Part shown: positions 8,031 to 17,624 of the stretch, piece by piece | Numbering within the stretch: the first letter of the stretch is position 1 | Layout: each line of letters begins with the position of its first letter | Source of the DNA: Variovorax terrae | GTDB lineage: Bacteria > Pseudomonadota > Gammaproteobacteria > Burkholderiales > Burkholderiaceae_C | Assembly: GCF_022809125.1 (NCBI RefSeq) | Contig: NZ_JALGBI010000002.1 | Span: 69,590 to 133,589, forward strand | DNA length: 64,000 nt | Direction of reading: 5' to 3' | Notes under the pieces: model-generated | Database searches by the model: none | Told to the model about the DNA's origin: nothing | Seen by the model: the letters and a program-made list of their open reading frames with translations, nothing else | Translations under genes and position numbers: made by a program

Positions 8031-9452
8031 TCAAAAGACGGTTTGACGCGAGCAGTTGAGGTTGGGGCTGCCGTTCAACTGGCGCAGACTCATCACGTTG
8101 GATGTCGAGCCGTAAGTCAGGCTGATCTGGGCCGGCCCCGTCGGGTAGCCGGGGAAGGCCGCGGTTTCCGAGTAGCTGCCGCCGGTCTGCAACAGCCAGT
8201 CGGCCGGTAGCGCGCCGCCGCCGGCCAGGCTGCTTTGCACCACGCCGACCGCGGTGTTCGAAAACGAGTAGGTGCTGGGCGAGGTGCCGCAGGTCTTGGG
8301 GCCTCCGGCCTGGTTGCCCAGCAGCTTGCCGATGCGGGCGACTGGGTCGAAGTGGTTGAGCGTGGCGGGCGTCAGCGCGGCCGAGGCGACCTGGGTGCAA
8401 GCGTACAGCGCGGAGGAGGTGATGTACATGCGCAGCGGCTGCGTGTAGGTGCCCGTGGTGTCGTAGTTGAACAGGTTGCCGCTGTTGTCCAGAAGCAGCA
8501 CGACGAAGCTGGAGGTGGCATTGGCCGTCATGCTCCAGCGCATGCCGGCGTCCGTGGTCAGGTCGAAGCCGCCATTGTGCGTGGTGTCGAGCGTGCCGGC
8601 GACATCGACCCGCACGCCGTTGCTCTTGCGTGTGAGCGTGAAGGTGGTGGTGCCCAGCGAGGCGGAGGTGCTGCCGCTGTAGATGCAGTCGGTGCCCGTG
8701 AAGACCCGCGTGCCTTGCGTGCCGAACAGCACCCGCCATGGCTGGTAGCCGGGGCTGCCGCCGGCCTGCGCGAACTGCTCGAGCAGGCTGTCGATCGAGG
8801 CGCCGCCCAGGGCGGTCTTGAATTGCTCCAGCAGGCCGTCGAAGGCATCGCCCTGGGCCGCGTTGAAGGCCTGGTTGAGCCAGGCCGCAGTGACGGAGGG
8901 CGGCGCCGCGCCACCCAGCAGCGCGGTCAGCAACTGGCCCACCTGGCCCATGGCGCTGCCCGCGGTGCTGCCGGTCCAGGTGGCGCCGACGGGCTGGCTG
9001 CCGCTGGCGATGGCCGCGTACACGGCGGCCAGGTCGCTGCCCGGACTGGCGGCGCCGGCCACCAGGGTGCTGAAGGTGGTGAGGTTGATGTTGCCCTTGG
9101 CGTCGGCATAGGCGTACAGCGTGACCGTCGCGCCGTTGACCTGGCCCGTGGCGCGCAGCAGGTAGGGCGCGGCGCAGTCGCTGGGCAGCGTGAGGCTGTA
9201 TTTGCCGTCGGCGCCGGCGGTGGCGGTGTTGGCGCGGCCATCGTTGCACAGCAGGCTGATGCTGGCGTTCTGCAGCGCGGCGCCTACCGCGGCCGTGCCG
9301 CTCACGGTGGCGGCCGCGGGCGTGTCACCGCCTCCGCCACCACCTCCACCACCGCCGTTGCTGGAGCCGCCGCCTCCGCCGCCGCAGGCGGTCACGAACA
9401 GGGCGAGGGCGAAAGCGGGCGCGGCCCACCAGGGTGTTGTGCGGAATGACAT
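8031..9452 (-). CDS. Secreted lipoprotein of unknown function with polyglycine linker
   Basis: 473 residues. The signal peptide ends in a lipobox (LFVTAC, Cys 23). A run of glycines interrupted by SSN follows (about residues 24-42), then a carboxypeptidase-regulatory-like start (AATVSGTAAVGAALQNASI). The rest is Ser/Thr/Ala-rich with a few cysteines, probably beta-rich and extracytoplasmic. I recognise no enzyme motif. The polyglycine tract typically tethers a folded domain away from the membrane in lipoproteins of this group. It has its own terminator and no obvious partner. Confidence 0.75.
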   Translation of the reverse strand: MSFRTTPWWAAPAFALALFVTACGGGGGGSSNGGGGGGGGGGDTPAAATVSGTAAVGAALQNASISLLCNDGRANTATAGADGKYSLTLPSDCAAPYLLRATGQVNGATVTLYAYADAKGNINLTTFSTLVAGAASPGSDLAAVYAAIASGSQPVGATWTGSTAGSAMGQVGQLLTALLGGAAPPSVTAAWLNQAFNAAQGDAFDGLLEQFKTALGGASIDSLLEQFAQAGGSPGYQPWRVLFGTQGTRVFTGTDCIYSGSTSASLGTTTFTLTRKSNGVRVDVAGTLDTTHNGGFDLTTDAGMRWSMTANATSSFVVLLLDNSGNLFNYDTTGTYTQPLRMYITSSALYACTQVASAALTPATLNHFDPVARIGKLLGNQAGGPKTCGTSPSTYSFSNTAVGVVQSSLAGGGALPADWLLQTGGSYSETAAFPGYPTGPAQISLTYGSTSNVMSLRQLNGSPNLNCSRQTVF

Positions 9453-9559
9453 CGTGAATTCCTCCAGGGTTTTGAGGCTGGCGACGGCATTCTTGGCGCT
9501 GGCGCGAGGCGAGGCAATCCACGAAATCAGGTAATTTGCGGGGCCCGGGCATGAAAAAT

Positions 9560-9632
9560 GGCCCCCACGCTCCGCCGCTGCGCGGGTCGCTTCCCCCCGA
9601 GGGGGCGCTTTTCGTCTTGGGGCGGCCCGGCA
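9560..9632 (+). repeat. GC-rich dispersed repeat, family C, copy 1
   Basis: The copy reads CCCCCACGCTCCGCCGCTG, CGCGGGTCGC, CCCCCCGAGGGGGCGC, then a CTTGGGGCGGCCCGGC end. A second full-length copy lies inverted inside recG (42001-42070), and a shorter one follows ubiA (45868-45920). Here it is intergenic, between the DUF3567 and lipoprotein genes. Confidence 0.75.
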
Positions 9633-9634
9633 AC

Positions 9635-9666
9635 GAAAAACCCCCGGCTGCGGTGCGCAGGCGGGG
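9635..9666 (-). terminator. Rho-independent terminator after the DUF3567 gene
   Basis: On the minus strand CCCCGCCTGCG and CGCAGCCGGGG form an 11-bp stem with one mismatch around a CAC loop, followed by GTTTTTCG. It sits 24 bp beyond the DUF3567 stop codon. Confidence 0.75.
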
Positions 9667-9689
9667 TTGGGGGGAGGGCGCTCAGCCGC

Positions 9690-9980
9690 TCAGTGCACCA
9701 CGACGGGGTTCTGTGCGAGTTCGGCGTAGCGGTCCAGCATGTCTTCCACTTCTTCCTGGGTCGGGGTGTTGAGCTGCCAGGCGGTGATCTGCTGCTGGAA
9801 CAGCTCGGCCCAGGAGCCGTCGAGGTAGACCTCCTTGCCGGAACGTTTGTCCACGATCTCGAACCCGTGGCGCGCCAGCATGGGCGTGCTGGGCTGTGGC
9901 GCATCCTCGGCCGCGGCATCGGCCTGCATGTGCACAACCACAAAGGAGTCGGAATCGTAGAGCATGTGCATGGTGTTCAT
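9690..9980 (-). CDS. DUF3567 family protein
   Basis: 96 residues, starting MNTMHMLYDSDSFVVVHM. This matches DUF3567, a small family largely restricted to Burkholderiales, with the GFEIVDKRSGKEVYLDG core and an acidic helix at the end (PTQEEVEDMLDRYAEL). Probably cytosolic; function unknown. It stands alone between the DUF3108 gene and the lipoprotein gene and has its own terminator. Confidence 0.85.
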   Translation of the reverse strand: MNTMHMLYDSDSFVVVHMQADAAAEDAPQPSTPMLARHGFEIVDKRSGKEVYLDGSWAELFQQQITAWQLNTPTQEEVEDMLDRYAELAQNPVVVH

Positions 9981-10078
9981 GGTCCTTCTGCGTATACCTG
10001 TTAGATAGCAACGCCCGGGCCAGTTTCAAGGCCGACCGGGTTTTCAGGACTTTTGTCCGCTTCTGGCAAATTTTTGTG

Positions 10079-11110
10079 TCAAGGCTTCTCGACGGAGCGC
10101 AACTGCTGGTCCGCGAAGTCGCCGTTGGACTGCGTCAGCTTCAGGCGCACCGGCAGGTAGCCGAGCGAGGGCGCCAGCCAGAGCTCCACCTTCTGGTCGA
10201 ACTCGCGGCGCGGGCTGCGCACCAGCTTCAGCGCCGGCATGGTGCCGGCGGGCAGGCTCAGCGGTTCCTCGCCTTCCACGGTGAATAGCCAGACGTCGGC
10301 CTCGCGCGCGCCGACGGTCTGCATGCTGAGGGCGGTGCCTGCGGGGTAGCGGGCCGGGTCGCCGGCGATCATGGCGCCGAGCTGCAGGAACACGCTCAGG
10401 CGGTCCTGCGCGCCGGCCAGCAGCGGCGCGTCGGGCGTGTTGGCGCTGAACACCACCTTGCCCTTGTCGCGCTCGAAATGCGCAGCCTGCTCGCTGCGCT
10501 GCTTGTCGCCAAACCGGGTGGGGGCCAGCCCCTCGGCGGTGATGCGTCCGGCGCTGCTCTGCGTGCGCGAGCCCATCAGGAAGGCGCTGACCTCGAGCCG
10601 GGCGTCGTAGCTGCTGCCGTCCTGCAGCCACAGCAGCTCGCTGCGCACGTTGTAGGACTGCTTCCTGGATTCGCCGTTGACGCTGTAGCCGAGCCGGACC
10701 GAGCCGGGAATGCTGAAGGCCGTGGTGCGCGCGGCATCCACCGGCGGCGCGGCAGGGGGCACGGGCGCGGCGGCCACGGCTTCGGCGGCTGGCGGCGGTA
10801 CCTCGGATGCTATCGAATCAATAGCAGAAAATGACCGCTGCACCTGGACCTGCGGCGTATTTGCATCTGAAACGGAGCTGCGCGGCGGCCGGGGCGCCGG
10901 CCGCGCGGCCGGTGGGGCGGCGGGCGGGGCCGGCGCGGGTGCCGCGGGCTTGATCTCGATGCTGCGCGTGATGAACTGGCGCAGGGCGGGCGGCGCGCGC
11001 CCGTCCGGCGCCGGAGGAACGGCCCGCAGCAGCGCCAGGTGCGCCAGCACGACCGCCGCCCCCAGCGCGGCCAGCGGCCGCCAGCGCACCGCGGGCGCCG
11101 CCCCGTTCAT
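10079..11110 (-). CDS. DUF3108 domain protein with a proline/alanine-rich linker
   Basis: 343 residues. An N-terminal membrane anchor (about 9-29) is followed by a Pro/Ala-rich linker (about 50-75) and a DUF3108 domain (about 120-343) with SIPGSVRLGYSVNGESRKQ and VELWLAPSLGYLPVRLKL. It is likely inner-membrane anchored with a periplasmic domain; function unknown. Its ATG overlaps the IclR stop codon (ATGA), which suggests coupled translation. Residues QVQVQRSFSAIDSIAS between linker and domain are encoded by an in-frame antisense copy of repeat family A. Confidence 0.83.
   Translation of the reverse strand: MNGAAPAVRWRPLAALGAAVVLAHLALLRAVPPAPDGRAPPALRQFITRSIEIKPAAPAPAPPAAPPAARPAPRPPRSSVSDANTPQVQVQRSFSAIDSIASEVPPPAAEAVAAAPVPPAAPPVDAARTTAFSIPGSVRLGYSVNGESRKQSYNVRSELLWLQDGSSYDARLEVSAFLMGSRTQSSAGRITAEGLAPTRFGDKQRSEQAAHFERDKGKVVFSANTPDAPLLAGAQDRLSVFLQLGAMIAGDPARYPAGTALSMQTVGAREADVWLFTVEGEEPLSLPAGTMPALKLVRSPRREFDQKVELWLAPSLGYLPVRLKLTQSNGDFADQQLRSVEKP
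10807..10872 (+). repeat. Dispersed ATAGC repeat, family A, copy 2 (inside the DUF3108 gene)
   Basis: One of the best-preserved copies. A TGCTATCGAATCAATAGCA palindrome is followed by ATGACCGCTGCACCTGGACC, then a TTT-rich gap and ATCTGAAAC. It is antisense to, and in frame with, the DUF3108 gene and encodes part of its linker. Confidence 0.8.
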
Positions 11111-11883
11111 CCGCCGCCGTACCCCAGGTCGCTCGACAGCTGCGCGGCGGCCTTCTTGAGGGACTGGGCCACCTTGCCGTCCCACTGGGCGTCGAAGCTC
11201 GAGGCTGGCCCGAGCGAGACGATGCCCAGGGCGATGTGGCCGTCCGAATCGAACACCGGCGCGCAAAAGCCCACCACGCCCGGCAGCAGCGAGTCGATCA
11301 CGCGCCCGAGGCCGTGGCGGCGCACCTCGTCGAGCATGCCGTCGACCTCGGCCAGGCTGGTCGGCAGGTCGCGCCGGTTGAGCTTCTGCGCGCGCGCCAG
11401 CTCCGCGTTGAGCAGCGGCGCGATGGCCTCGCGCGACATGTGGGCCGCAAAGCAGCGGCCGGTGGCCGACGACAGCAGCGGCATCACGTCGCCCAGGCGC
11501 AGGATGGTCATGGCGTTGGGCGATTCCTCCCAGTGCACGATGGTGGGCCCGTGGTTGCCCCAGACCGCCAGCGCCAGCGTGTGGCCGATCTGCTCCATCA
11601 GCGGCACCACGCGCTCGCGCGCCAGCTTCACGGCGTCCAGCCGCGACAGCGAGGCCAGGCCCAGCTTGAGCGCGGCGGGGCCGAGGTCGTAACGGGTGCT
11701 GGTGGCGTCCTGCGTCACCAGATCGAGCCGCTGGAAGCTCACCAGGTAGCGGTGCGCCTTGGCCGCGCTCATGCCGGCAGCGGCGGCCAGGTCGCGCAGC
11801 ATCAGCGGGCCGGCGGCCTGGGCCAGCACGCCCAGCAAGCTGAACCCCACTTCGACAGACTGGATACCGGCGCGCTCTTTCAT
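11107..11883 (-). CDS. IclR-family transcriptional regulator
   Basis: 258 residues. An N-terminal winged helix (about 8-70, LRDLAAAAGMSAAKAHRYL as recognition region) is followed by an IclR effector domain (about 80-250) with LSSATGRCFAAHM and GVVGFCAPVFDSDGHIALGI. It diverges from a fumarylacetoacetate-hydrolase-family gene across a 101-bp AT-rich gap, the usual arrangement for an IclR regulator and its catabolic target, so control of that hydrolase is the likely role. Its stop overlaps the DUF3108 start. Confidence 0.92.
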   Translation of the reverse strand: MKERAGIQSVEVGFSLLGVLAQAAGPLMLRDLAAAAGMSAAKAHRYLVSFQRLDLVTQDATSTRYDLGPAALKLGLASLSRLDAVKLARERVVPLMEQIGHTLALAVWGNHGPTIVHWEESPNAMTILRLGDVMPLLSSATGRCFAAHMSREAIAPLLNAELARAQKLNRRDLPTSLAEVDGMLDEVRRHGLGRVIDSLLPGVVGFCAPVFDSDGHIALGIVSLGPASSFDAQWDGKVAQSLKKAAAQLSSDLGYGGG

Positions 11884-11984
11884 GACGTTCTCATCGGTTT
11901 CTTATACAATTACGTTTAGGTAAATTCATTCAACAATGCGTAACGGTCAAAGACTTTAGCGCATTCATCCACTGGGGACATTTC

Positions 11985-12995
11985 ATGAAATTGGCTACGT
12001 ACAAGGATGGCTCGCGTGACGGTCAACTGGTTGTGGTGTCGCGTGACCTGAGCACCGCGCATTATGCGACCGGCATTGCCAGCAAACTGCAGCAGGTGCT
12101 CGACGACTGGAGCTTCCTGTCGCCCCAGTTGCAGGACCTGTACGCCACGCTCAACAGCGGCAAGGCCCGCCATGCGTTCCCGTTCGACCCGGCCCAGTGC
12201 ATGGCGCCGCTGCCGCGCGCCTACCAGTGGGCCGACGGCTCGGCCTACATCAACCACGTGGAGCTGGTGCGCCTGGCGCGCCACGCGGAGGTGCCGGCCA
12301 ACTACTACACCGAGCCGCTGATGTACCAGGGCGGCAGCGACGACTTCATCGGCCCGACCGACGACGTGGTCTCGCCCAGCGAGGATTTCGGCATCGATTT
12401 CGAGGCCGAGGTGGCCGTGATCACCGGCGACGTGCCCATGACCGCCACGCCCGAGCAGGCGCTGGACGGCATCCGCCTGGTGATGCTGGCCAACGACGTC
12501 TCGCTGCGCAACCTGATCCCCGACGAGCTGGCCAAGAGCTTCGGCTTCTTCCAGAGCAAGCCCGCCACCGCCTTCAGCCCGGTGACCGTGACGCTGGACG
12601 AACTCGGCGAGGCCTGGGACGGCGGCCGCCTGCACCTGACCATCCAGAGCACCTGGAACGGCCGCACCGTCGGCATGTGCGACGCCGGCAAGGAGATGAC
12701 CTTCCACTTCGGCCAGCTGATCGCCCACATCTGCAAGACCCGCAACGTGCGCGCCGGCAGCATCGTCGGCTCGGGCACGGTGAGCAACCGCGCCGCGGAA
12801 GTCAACGGCAAGAAGGAATGGACCAAGGGCTACAGCTGCATCGCCGAGAAGCGCGCGATCGAGACCATCCTCGACGGCAAGCCCGCCACCGGCTACATGA
12901 AGTACGGCGACACCATCCGCATCGAGATGAAGGGCCGCGACGGGCAATCCGTGTTCGGCGCGATCGACCAGAAGATCGTCCCGCTGGCCAAATAA
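11985..12995 (+). CDS. Fumarylacetoacetate hydrolase family protein
   Basis: 336 residues of the FAH superfamily, with the C-terminal domain carrying metal ligands in DFGIDFEAEVAVITGDVP and the LANDVSLRNLIPDELAK and GSIVGSGTVSNR segments. Members cleave C-C bonds of 1,3-diketo acids (fumarylacetoacetate in tyrosine/homogentisate breakdown) or act as hydratases or decarboxylases. The long form with the N-terminal MKLATYKDGSRDGQLVVVSR fits fumarylacetoacetase-like enzymes, but no homogentisate gene is adjacent. It is likely controlled by the divergent IclR regulator. Confidence 0.88.
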   Translation: MKLATYKDGSRDGQLVVVSRDLSTAHYATGIASKLQQVLDDWSFLSPQLQDLYATLNSGKARHAFPFDPAQCMAPLPRAYQWADGSAYINHVELVRLARHAEVPANYYTEPLMYQGGSDDFIGPTDDVVSPSEDFGIDFEAEVAVITGDVPMTATPEQALDGIRLVMLANDVSLRNLIPDELAKSFGFFQSKPATAFSPVTVTLDELGEAWDGGRLHLTIQSTWNGRTVGMCDAGKEMTFHFGQLIAHICKTRNVRAGSIVGSGTVSNRAAEVNGKKEWTKGYSCIAEKRAIETILDGKPATGYMKYGDTIRIEMKGRDGQSVFGAIDQKIVPLAK

Positions 12996-13019
12996 CAGCC
13001 GGCCGCCGCGCGCCGCCGC

Positions 13020-14408
<1,389 letters not shown>

Positions 14409-14423
14409 CTCAGCGATCCAGGC

Positions 14424-14505
14424 CAGGGCACCCGCGGAGCGGGCTGGGCCCGGCCGCTGGGTGCGTCCCCCTCGAGGGGGAAGGCGCGAAGCGACTCAGG
14501 GGGTG
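14424..14505 (-). repeat. GC-rich dispersed repeat, family B, copy 2
   Basis: On the minus strand it starts two bases after the stop codon of the GH15 gene with CACCCCCTGAGTCGCTTCGC, has a CCCCCTCGAGGGGG palindrome, and ends with a GGCCGGGCCCAGCCCGCTCC-type tail. It has the same orientation relative to the upstream gene as the copies after purU and recG. Confidence 0.75.
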
Positions 14506-14507
14506 CT

Positions 14508-16331
14508 TCATATGACACTGTCCCACGGCGCCGACAGCCGCACCGCGGCGTTGATCAGGCCGACCATGGAGTAGGTCTGCGGGAAGTTGCCCCACATCTC
14601 GCCGGTGACCGGGTGCGTGTCCTCCGACAGCAGGCCCAGCGGGTTGCGCCGCGCCAGCATGGTCTCGAAGATCTCGCGCGCCTGCGCCTTGCGGCCGATG
14701 CGCGCCAGCGCGTCGATGCGCCAGAAGGTGCAGATGTTGAAGGCGGTCTCGGGCCGGCCGAAGTCGTCGGGCGCCTCGTAGCGGCGCATGTAGGGGCCGT
14801 CGCACAGCGTCTGCTCGAGCGCCTCCACCGTGGCCAGGAAGCGGGCGTCGTGCGGGTCGATGAAGCCGACCTCGGCCATCAGCAGCACGCTGGCGTCGAG
14901 GTCGCTGCCGCCGAAGCTCTCGGCGAAGGCCTGGCGCGGCTCGCTCCAGGCCTCCTGCAGGATGCGCGTGCGGATGGTGTCGGCGCGCTGGCGCCAGTGC
15001 AGGATGCGCTCGGGCAGGGCCAGCGTGGCCGCCACCTTGGCCAGCCGGTCGCAGGCGGCCCAGCTCATCAGCGCCGACGAGGTGTGGATGCGGGTGCGCG
15101 TGCGCAGCTCCCACATGCCGGCGTCGGGCTGGTCGTACAGCGCCCAGGCCTGCTCGCCCACGGCCTCCAGGTGGATGAATTCGACGCGCCCGCCGCGGCG
15201 GAACAGCCGGTGGTCGTGGAAGGCCTGGGCCGCGCCGAGCACGATGTTGCCGTAGACGTCGTGCTGGAAATGCTCGTGCGCCTGGTTGCCCGCGCGCACC
15301 GGGCCCTGGCCGCGGTAGCCGGGCAGGTGGTCGATCACGGCCTCGTGCAGCGCCTCTTCCTGGCCGATGCCGTACAGCGGCTGGATGTGGCCGCCGCGCG
15401 AGCGCACGATCACGTTGCCGAGCCAGCGCAGGTAGTCCTCCATGGTGCCCACTTCCGACAGGCTGTTGAGAGCGCGCACCACGAAGAAGGCGTCGCGCAG
15501 CCAGCAGTAGCGGTAGTCCCAGGTGCGCCCGCTGTGCGGCGCCTCGGGGATGCTGGTGGTCATGGCCGCGACGATGGCGCCGGTGTCCTCGAACAGCGAG
15601 AGCTTGAGCGTGAGGGCGGCGCGGATCACCGCGTCCTGCCATTCGAGCGGGATCGCCAGGCGCCGCGTCCAGCTGCGCCAGTAGGTGGCGGTTTCCACCT
15701 CGAAGGCGTGGGCCGTGTCCTCGATGCCGCCGCTCAGGGTCTCGTCGGGCCCGAGGATGAAGTTCATGGCGTGGCCCGGCACGAACCAGCTCTGCGCCAG
15801 CACGTAGCTCAGCGGCGCGTCGCTGGTCACGCGCAGCACCTGGCCGGTGCCCACGTAGCGGATGTGGTGGCTGCCCTGCGTGACCACGGGCGCCTGGCGG
15901 CCCCAGTCGAAGCGCGGGCGCAGCAGCACGCGCACGCGCGGCGTGCCGGCCAGCAGCTTGACGCGCCGCACCAGCGTGAGCGGGCGGAACATGCGGTCAC
16001 GGCTCATGAAGCGCGGCGCGAAGTCGGTGATCTCGATGGCCTGGCCGCGCGCGTCGTACAGCCGGGTGCGCAGGATCGCGGTGTTGGGTTCGTAGGCCTG
16101 CTCGCTGCGCGCGAAGTCCTCGATCTCGAACGACCAGTCGCTGCCCGCGTCGCCCGGGTCGAGCAGCGCGTTGAACACCGGGTCGCCGTCAAAGCGCGGC
16201 AGGCAGCACCAGACGACGCGTCCGCGCGCGTCGATCAGGGCGCTGTAGGCGCAGTTGCCGACCAGGCCGAGGTTCAGCGAGGCGGCCAGCGGGCCGGTGT
16301 CGGCCCGCGCGAGGCTGGGAATGGAGGTCAT
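14508..16331 (-). CDS. Glycoside hydrolase family 15 protein (glucoamylase/trehalase type)
   Basis: 607 residues. An N-terminal beta domain (about 20-230, LNLGLVGNCAYSALIDARGRVVWCC) is followed by an (alpha/alpha)6 catalytic barrel. The GH15 motifs are present: GRTWDYRYCWLRDAFF and, near the end, EDTHPVTGEMWGNFPQTYS, where one catalytic glutamate is expected. GH15 includes glucoamylases, glucodextranases and bacterial trehalases. Its position between otsB and otsA, with a 4-bp ATGA overlap with otsB, suggests a trehalose or maltooligosaccharide substrate, but the sequence alone does not decide this. Confidence 0.9.
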   Translation of the reverse strand: MTSIPSLARADTGPLAASLNLGLVGNCAYSALIDARGRVVWCCLPRFDGDPVFNALLDPGDAGSDWSFEIEDFARSEQAYEPNTAILRTRLYDARGQAIEITDFAPRFMSRDRMFRPLTLVRRVKLLAGTPRVRVLLRPRFDWGRQAPVVTQGSHHIRYVGTGQVLRVTSDAPLSYVLAQSWFVPGHAMNFILGPDETLSGGIEDTAHAFEVETATYWRSWTRRLAIPLEWQDAVIRAALTLKLSLFEDTGAIVAAMTTSIPEAPHSGRTWDYRYCWLRDAFFVVRALNSLSEVGTMEDYLRWLGNVIVRSRGGHIQPLYGIGQEEALHEAVIDHLPGYRGQGPVRAGNQAHEHFQHDVYGNIVLGAAQAFHDHRLFRRGGRVEFIHLEAVGEQAWALYDQPDAGMWELRTRTRIHTSSALMSWAACDRLAKVAATLALPERILHWRQRADTIRTRILQEAWSEPRQAFAESFGGSDLDASVLLMAEVGFIDPHDARFLATVEALEQTLCDGPYMRRYEAPDDFGRPETAFNICTFWRIDALARIGRKAQAREIFETMLARRNPLGLLSEDTHPVTGEMWGNFPQTYSMVGLINAAVRLSAPWDSVI

Positions 16332-17071
16332 CGCAGCGCCTTTCCGGTCCGGGCCAAGGCGGCCTGGGCCAATTCATGCCGCAGCGCGGCGGCGCTGCCC
16401 AGCCGGTGCCAGGCCACGCTGGCCCCGCTGCCGATCTTCACACCGAGCCCGCCCAGGCGCTGCACGGTGCTGAAGCCCACTTCGTCGGTGAGGTCGTCGC
16501 CGGCGAACACGGGGGTGCGGCCGGCGAACGGCGGCTCGCGCAGGAAGGCCTCGATCGCCAGCCCCTTGCTGGCGCCGCCCGGCTTGGCCTCCACCACCAT
16601 CTTGCCGCGCAGCAGCGTGAGCCCCGGCGAGTCGGCCACCGCGGCCTGCAGGGCCTCGAGGCACAGGTTCTCCAGCGCCGGGGCCTGACGGTAGTGCAGG
16701 GCCACCGAGCCGCGCTTGAACTCCACGCGCAGGGCCGGGTAGCTTTGGGCCAGCGCCCGGGCGGCCTGCTCCACGCGCTCCAGCGGCACGGTGGGCAGCA
16801 GCGCCAGCGCGCCGTCGGCGCCGCGCCGCTCGGCGCCGTGCACGCCGGCCGCCGGCAGGCGCAGGGGGAACAGGTAGGCGTCGATCTGCGCGATGGGCCG
16901 GCCCGAGATCACGGCCAGCGCGCCGTCCAGGTAGCCGGCCAGCGCCTCCAGGCTGTCCACCAGCCCGGCGGGCACGCGCACCGCTTCGGGCTGCGGGGCC
17001 AGATCCACCAGGGTGCCGTCGAAGTCCAGGAACAGCGCGCACGACGGACAGAGGATGTCCACGAAATTCAT
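16328..17071 (-). CDS. otsB: Trehalose-6-phosphate phosphatase
   Basis: 247 residues, HAD superfamily. LFLDFDGTLVDLAP carries the nucleophile D16 and acid/base D18. ISGRP is motif II, and PVFAGDDLTDEVGF is the C-terminal metal-binding motif. It dephosphorylates the OtsA product to trehalose. I prefer the ATG at 17071 to a GTG three codons earlier. It is first in the otsB-GH15-otsA operon and overlaps GH15 by 4 bp. Confidence 0.95.
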   Translation of the reverse strand: MNFVDILCPSCALFLDFDGTLVDLAPQPEAVRVPAGLVDSLEALAGYLDGALAVISGRPIAQIDAYLFPLRLPAAGVHGAERRGADGALALLPTVPLERVEQAARALAQSYPALRVEFKRGSVALHYRQAPALENLCLEALQAAVADSPGLTLLRGKMVVEAKPGGASKGLAIEAFLREPPFAGRTPVFAGDDLTDEVGFSTVQRLGGLGVKIGSGASVAWHRLGSAAALRHELAQAALARTGKALR

Positions 17072-17157
17072 CCGGACCACCTTAGCAGCGCGGTGGCGCG
17101 CGGGCTAGGCCGCGGCGGCCCGTGTGCGTGTAGGACGGCGCCTACGGGGCGCCGGCG

Positions 17158-17586
17158 TCAGGCGGCGTAGACGCTGTCCAGCGAGCGGAAGCCCTTGATC
17201 TCGATCGGGTTGCCGAACGGGTCGCAGAAGAACATGGTCCACTGCTCGCCGGGCTGGCCCTCGAAGCGCACCTGGGGCGCCAGCACGAAGTCGGTGCCGG
17301 CTTCGGTGAGCCGCTGCGCCAGCGCCTGCCAGTCGGGCAGCGCCAGCACCAGGCCGAAGTGCGGCATCGGCACCAGCACGTCGCCCACGTGGCCGGTGCG
17401 CTCGGTCTTGAACGGCGGGCCCAGGTGCAGCGAGATCTGGTGGCTGAAAAAATCGAAATCGACCCAGGTGCCGGTGCTGCGCCCTTCGGCGCAGCCGAGC
17501 ACGCCGCCATAGAAGCGGCGCGCCTGGTCGAGGTCGGTGACGTTGAAGGCCAAATGGAACAGGCTGCGGGGGCGGGCATCACTCAT
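17158..17586 (-). CDS. VOC-family (glyoxalase/dioxygenase fold) protein
   Basis: 142 residues, one vicinal-oxygen-chelate module pair. FHLAFNVTDLDQARRFYGGV starts the first beta-alpha-beta unit with a metal-ligand His. FFCDPFGNPIEIKGF at the end holds the ligand Glu. HQISLHLGPP and MPHFGLVLAL lie between. The substrate is unknown; such proteins are often annotated as glyoxalase-like or dioxygenase-like. It is divergent from the TraB/GumN gene. Confidence 0.85.
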   Translation of the reverse strand: MSDARPRSLFHLAFNVTDLDQARRFYGGVLGCAEGRSTGTWVDFDFFSHQISLHLGPPFKTERTGHVGDVLVPMPHFGLVLALPDWQALAQRLTEAGTDFVLAPQVRFEGQPGEQWTMFFCDPFGNPIEIKGFRSLDSVYAA

Positions 17587-17624
17587 GCCGGCGAGCATAG
17601 CAGCGCGCTGCGTATCATGGCCGC

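Noticed and set aside
11895..11930. Possible IclR operator in the AT-rich gap
   Set aside because: The AATT...AATT symmetry is weak and short; nothing beyond AT-richness supports an operator at a defined place.
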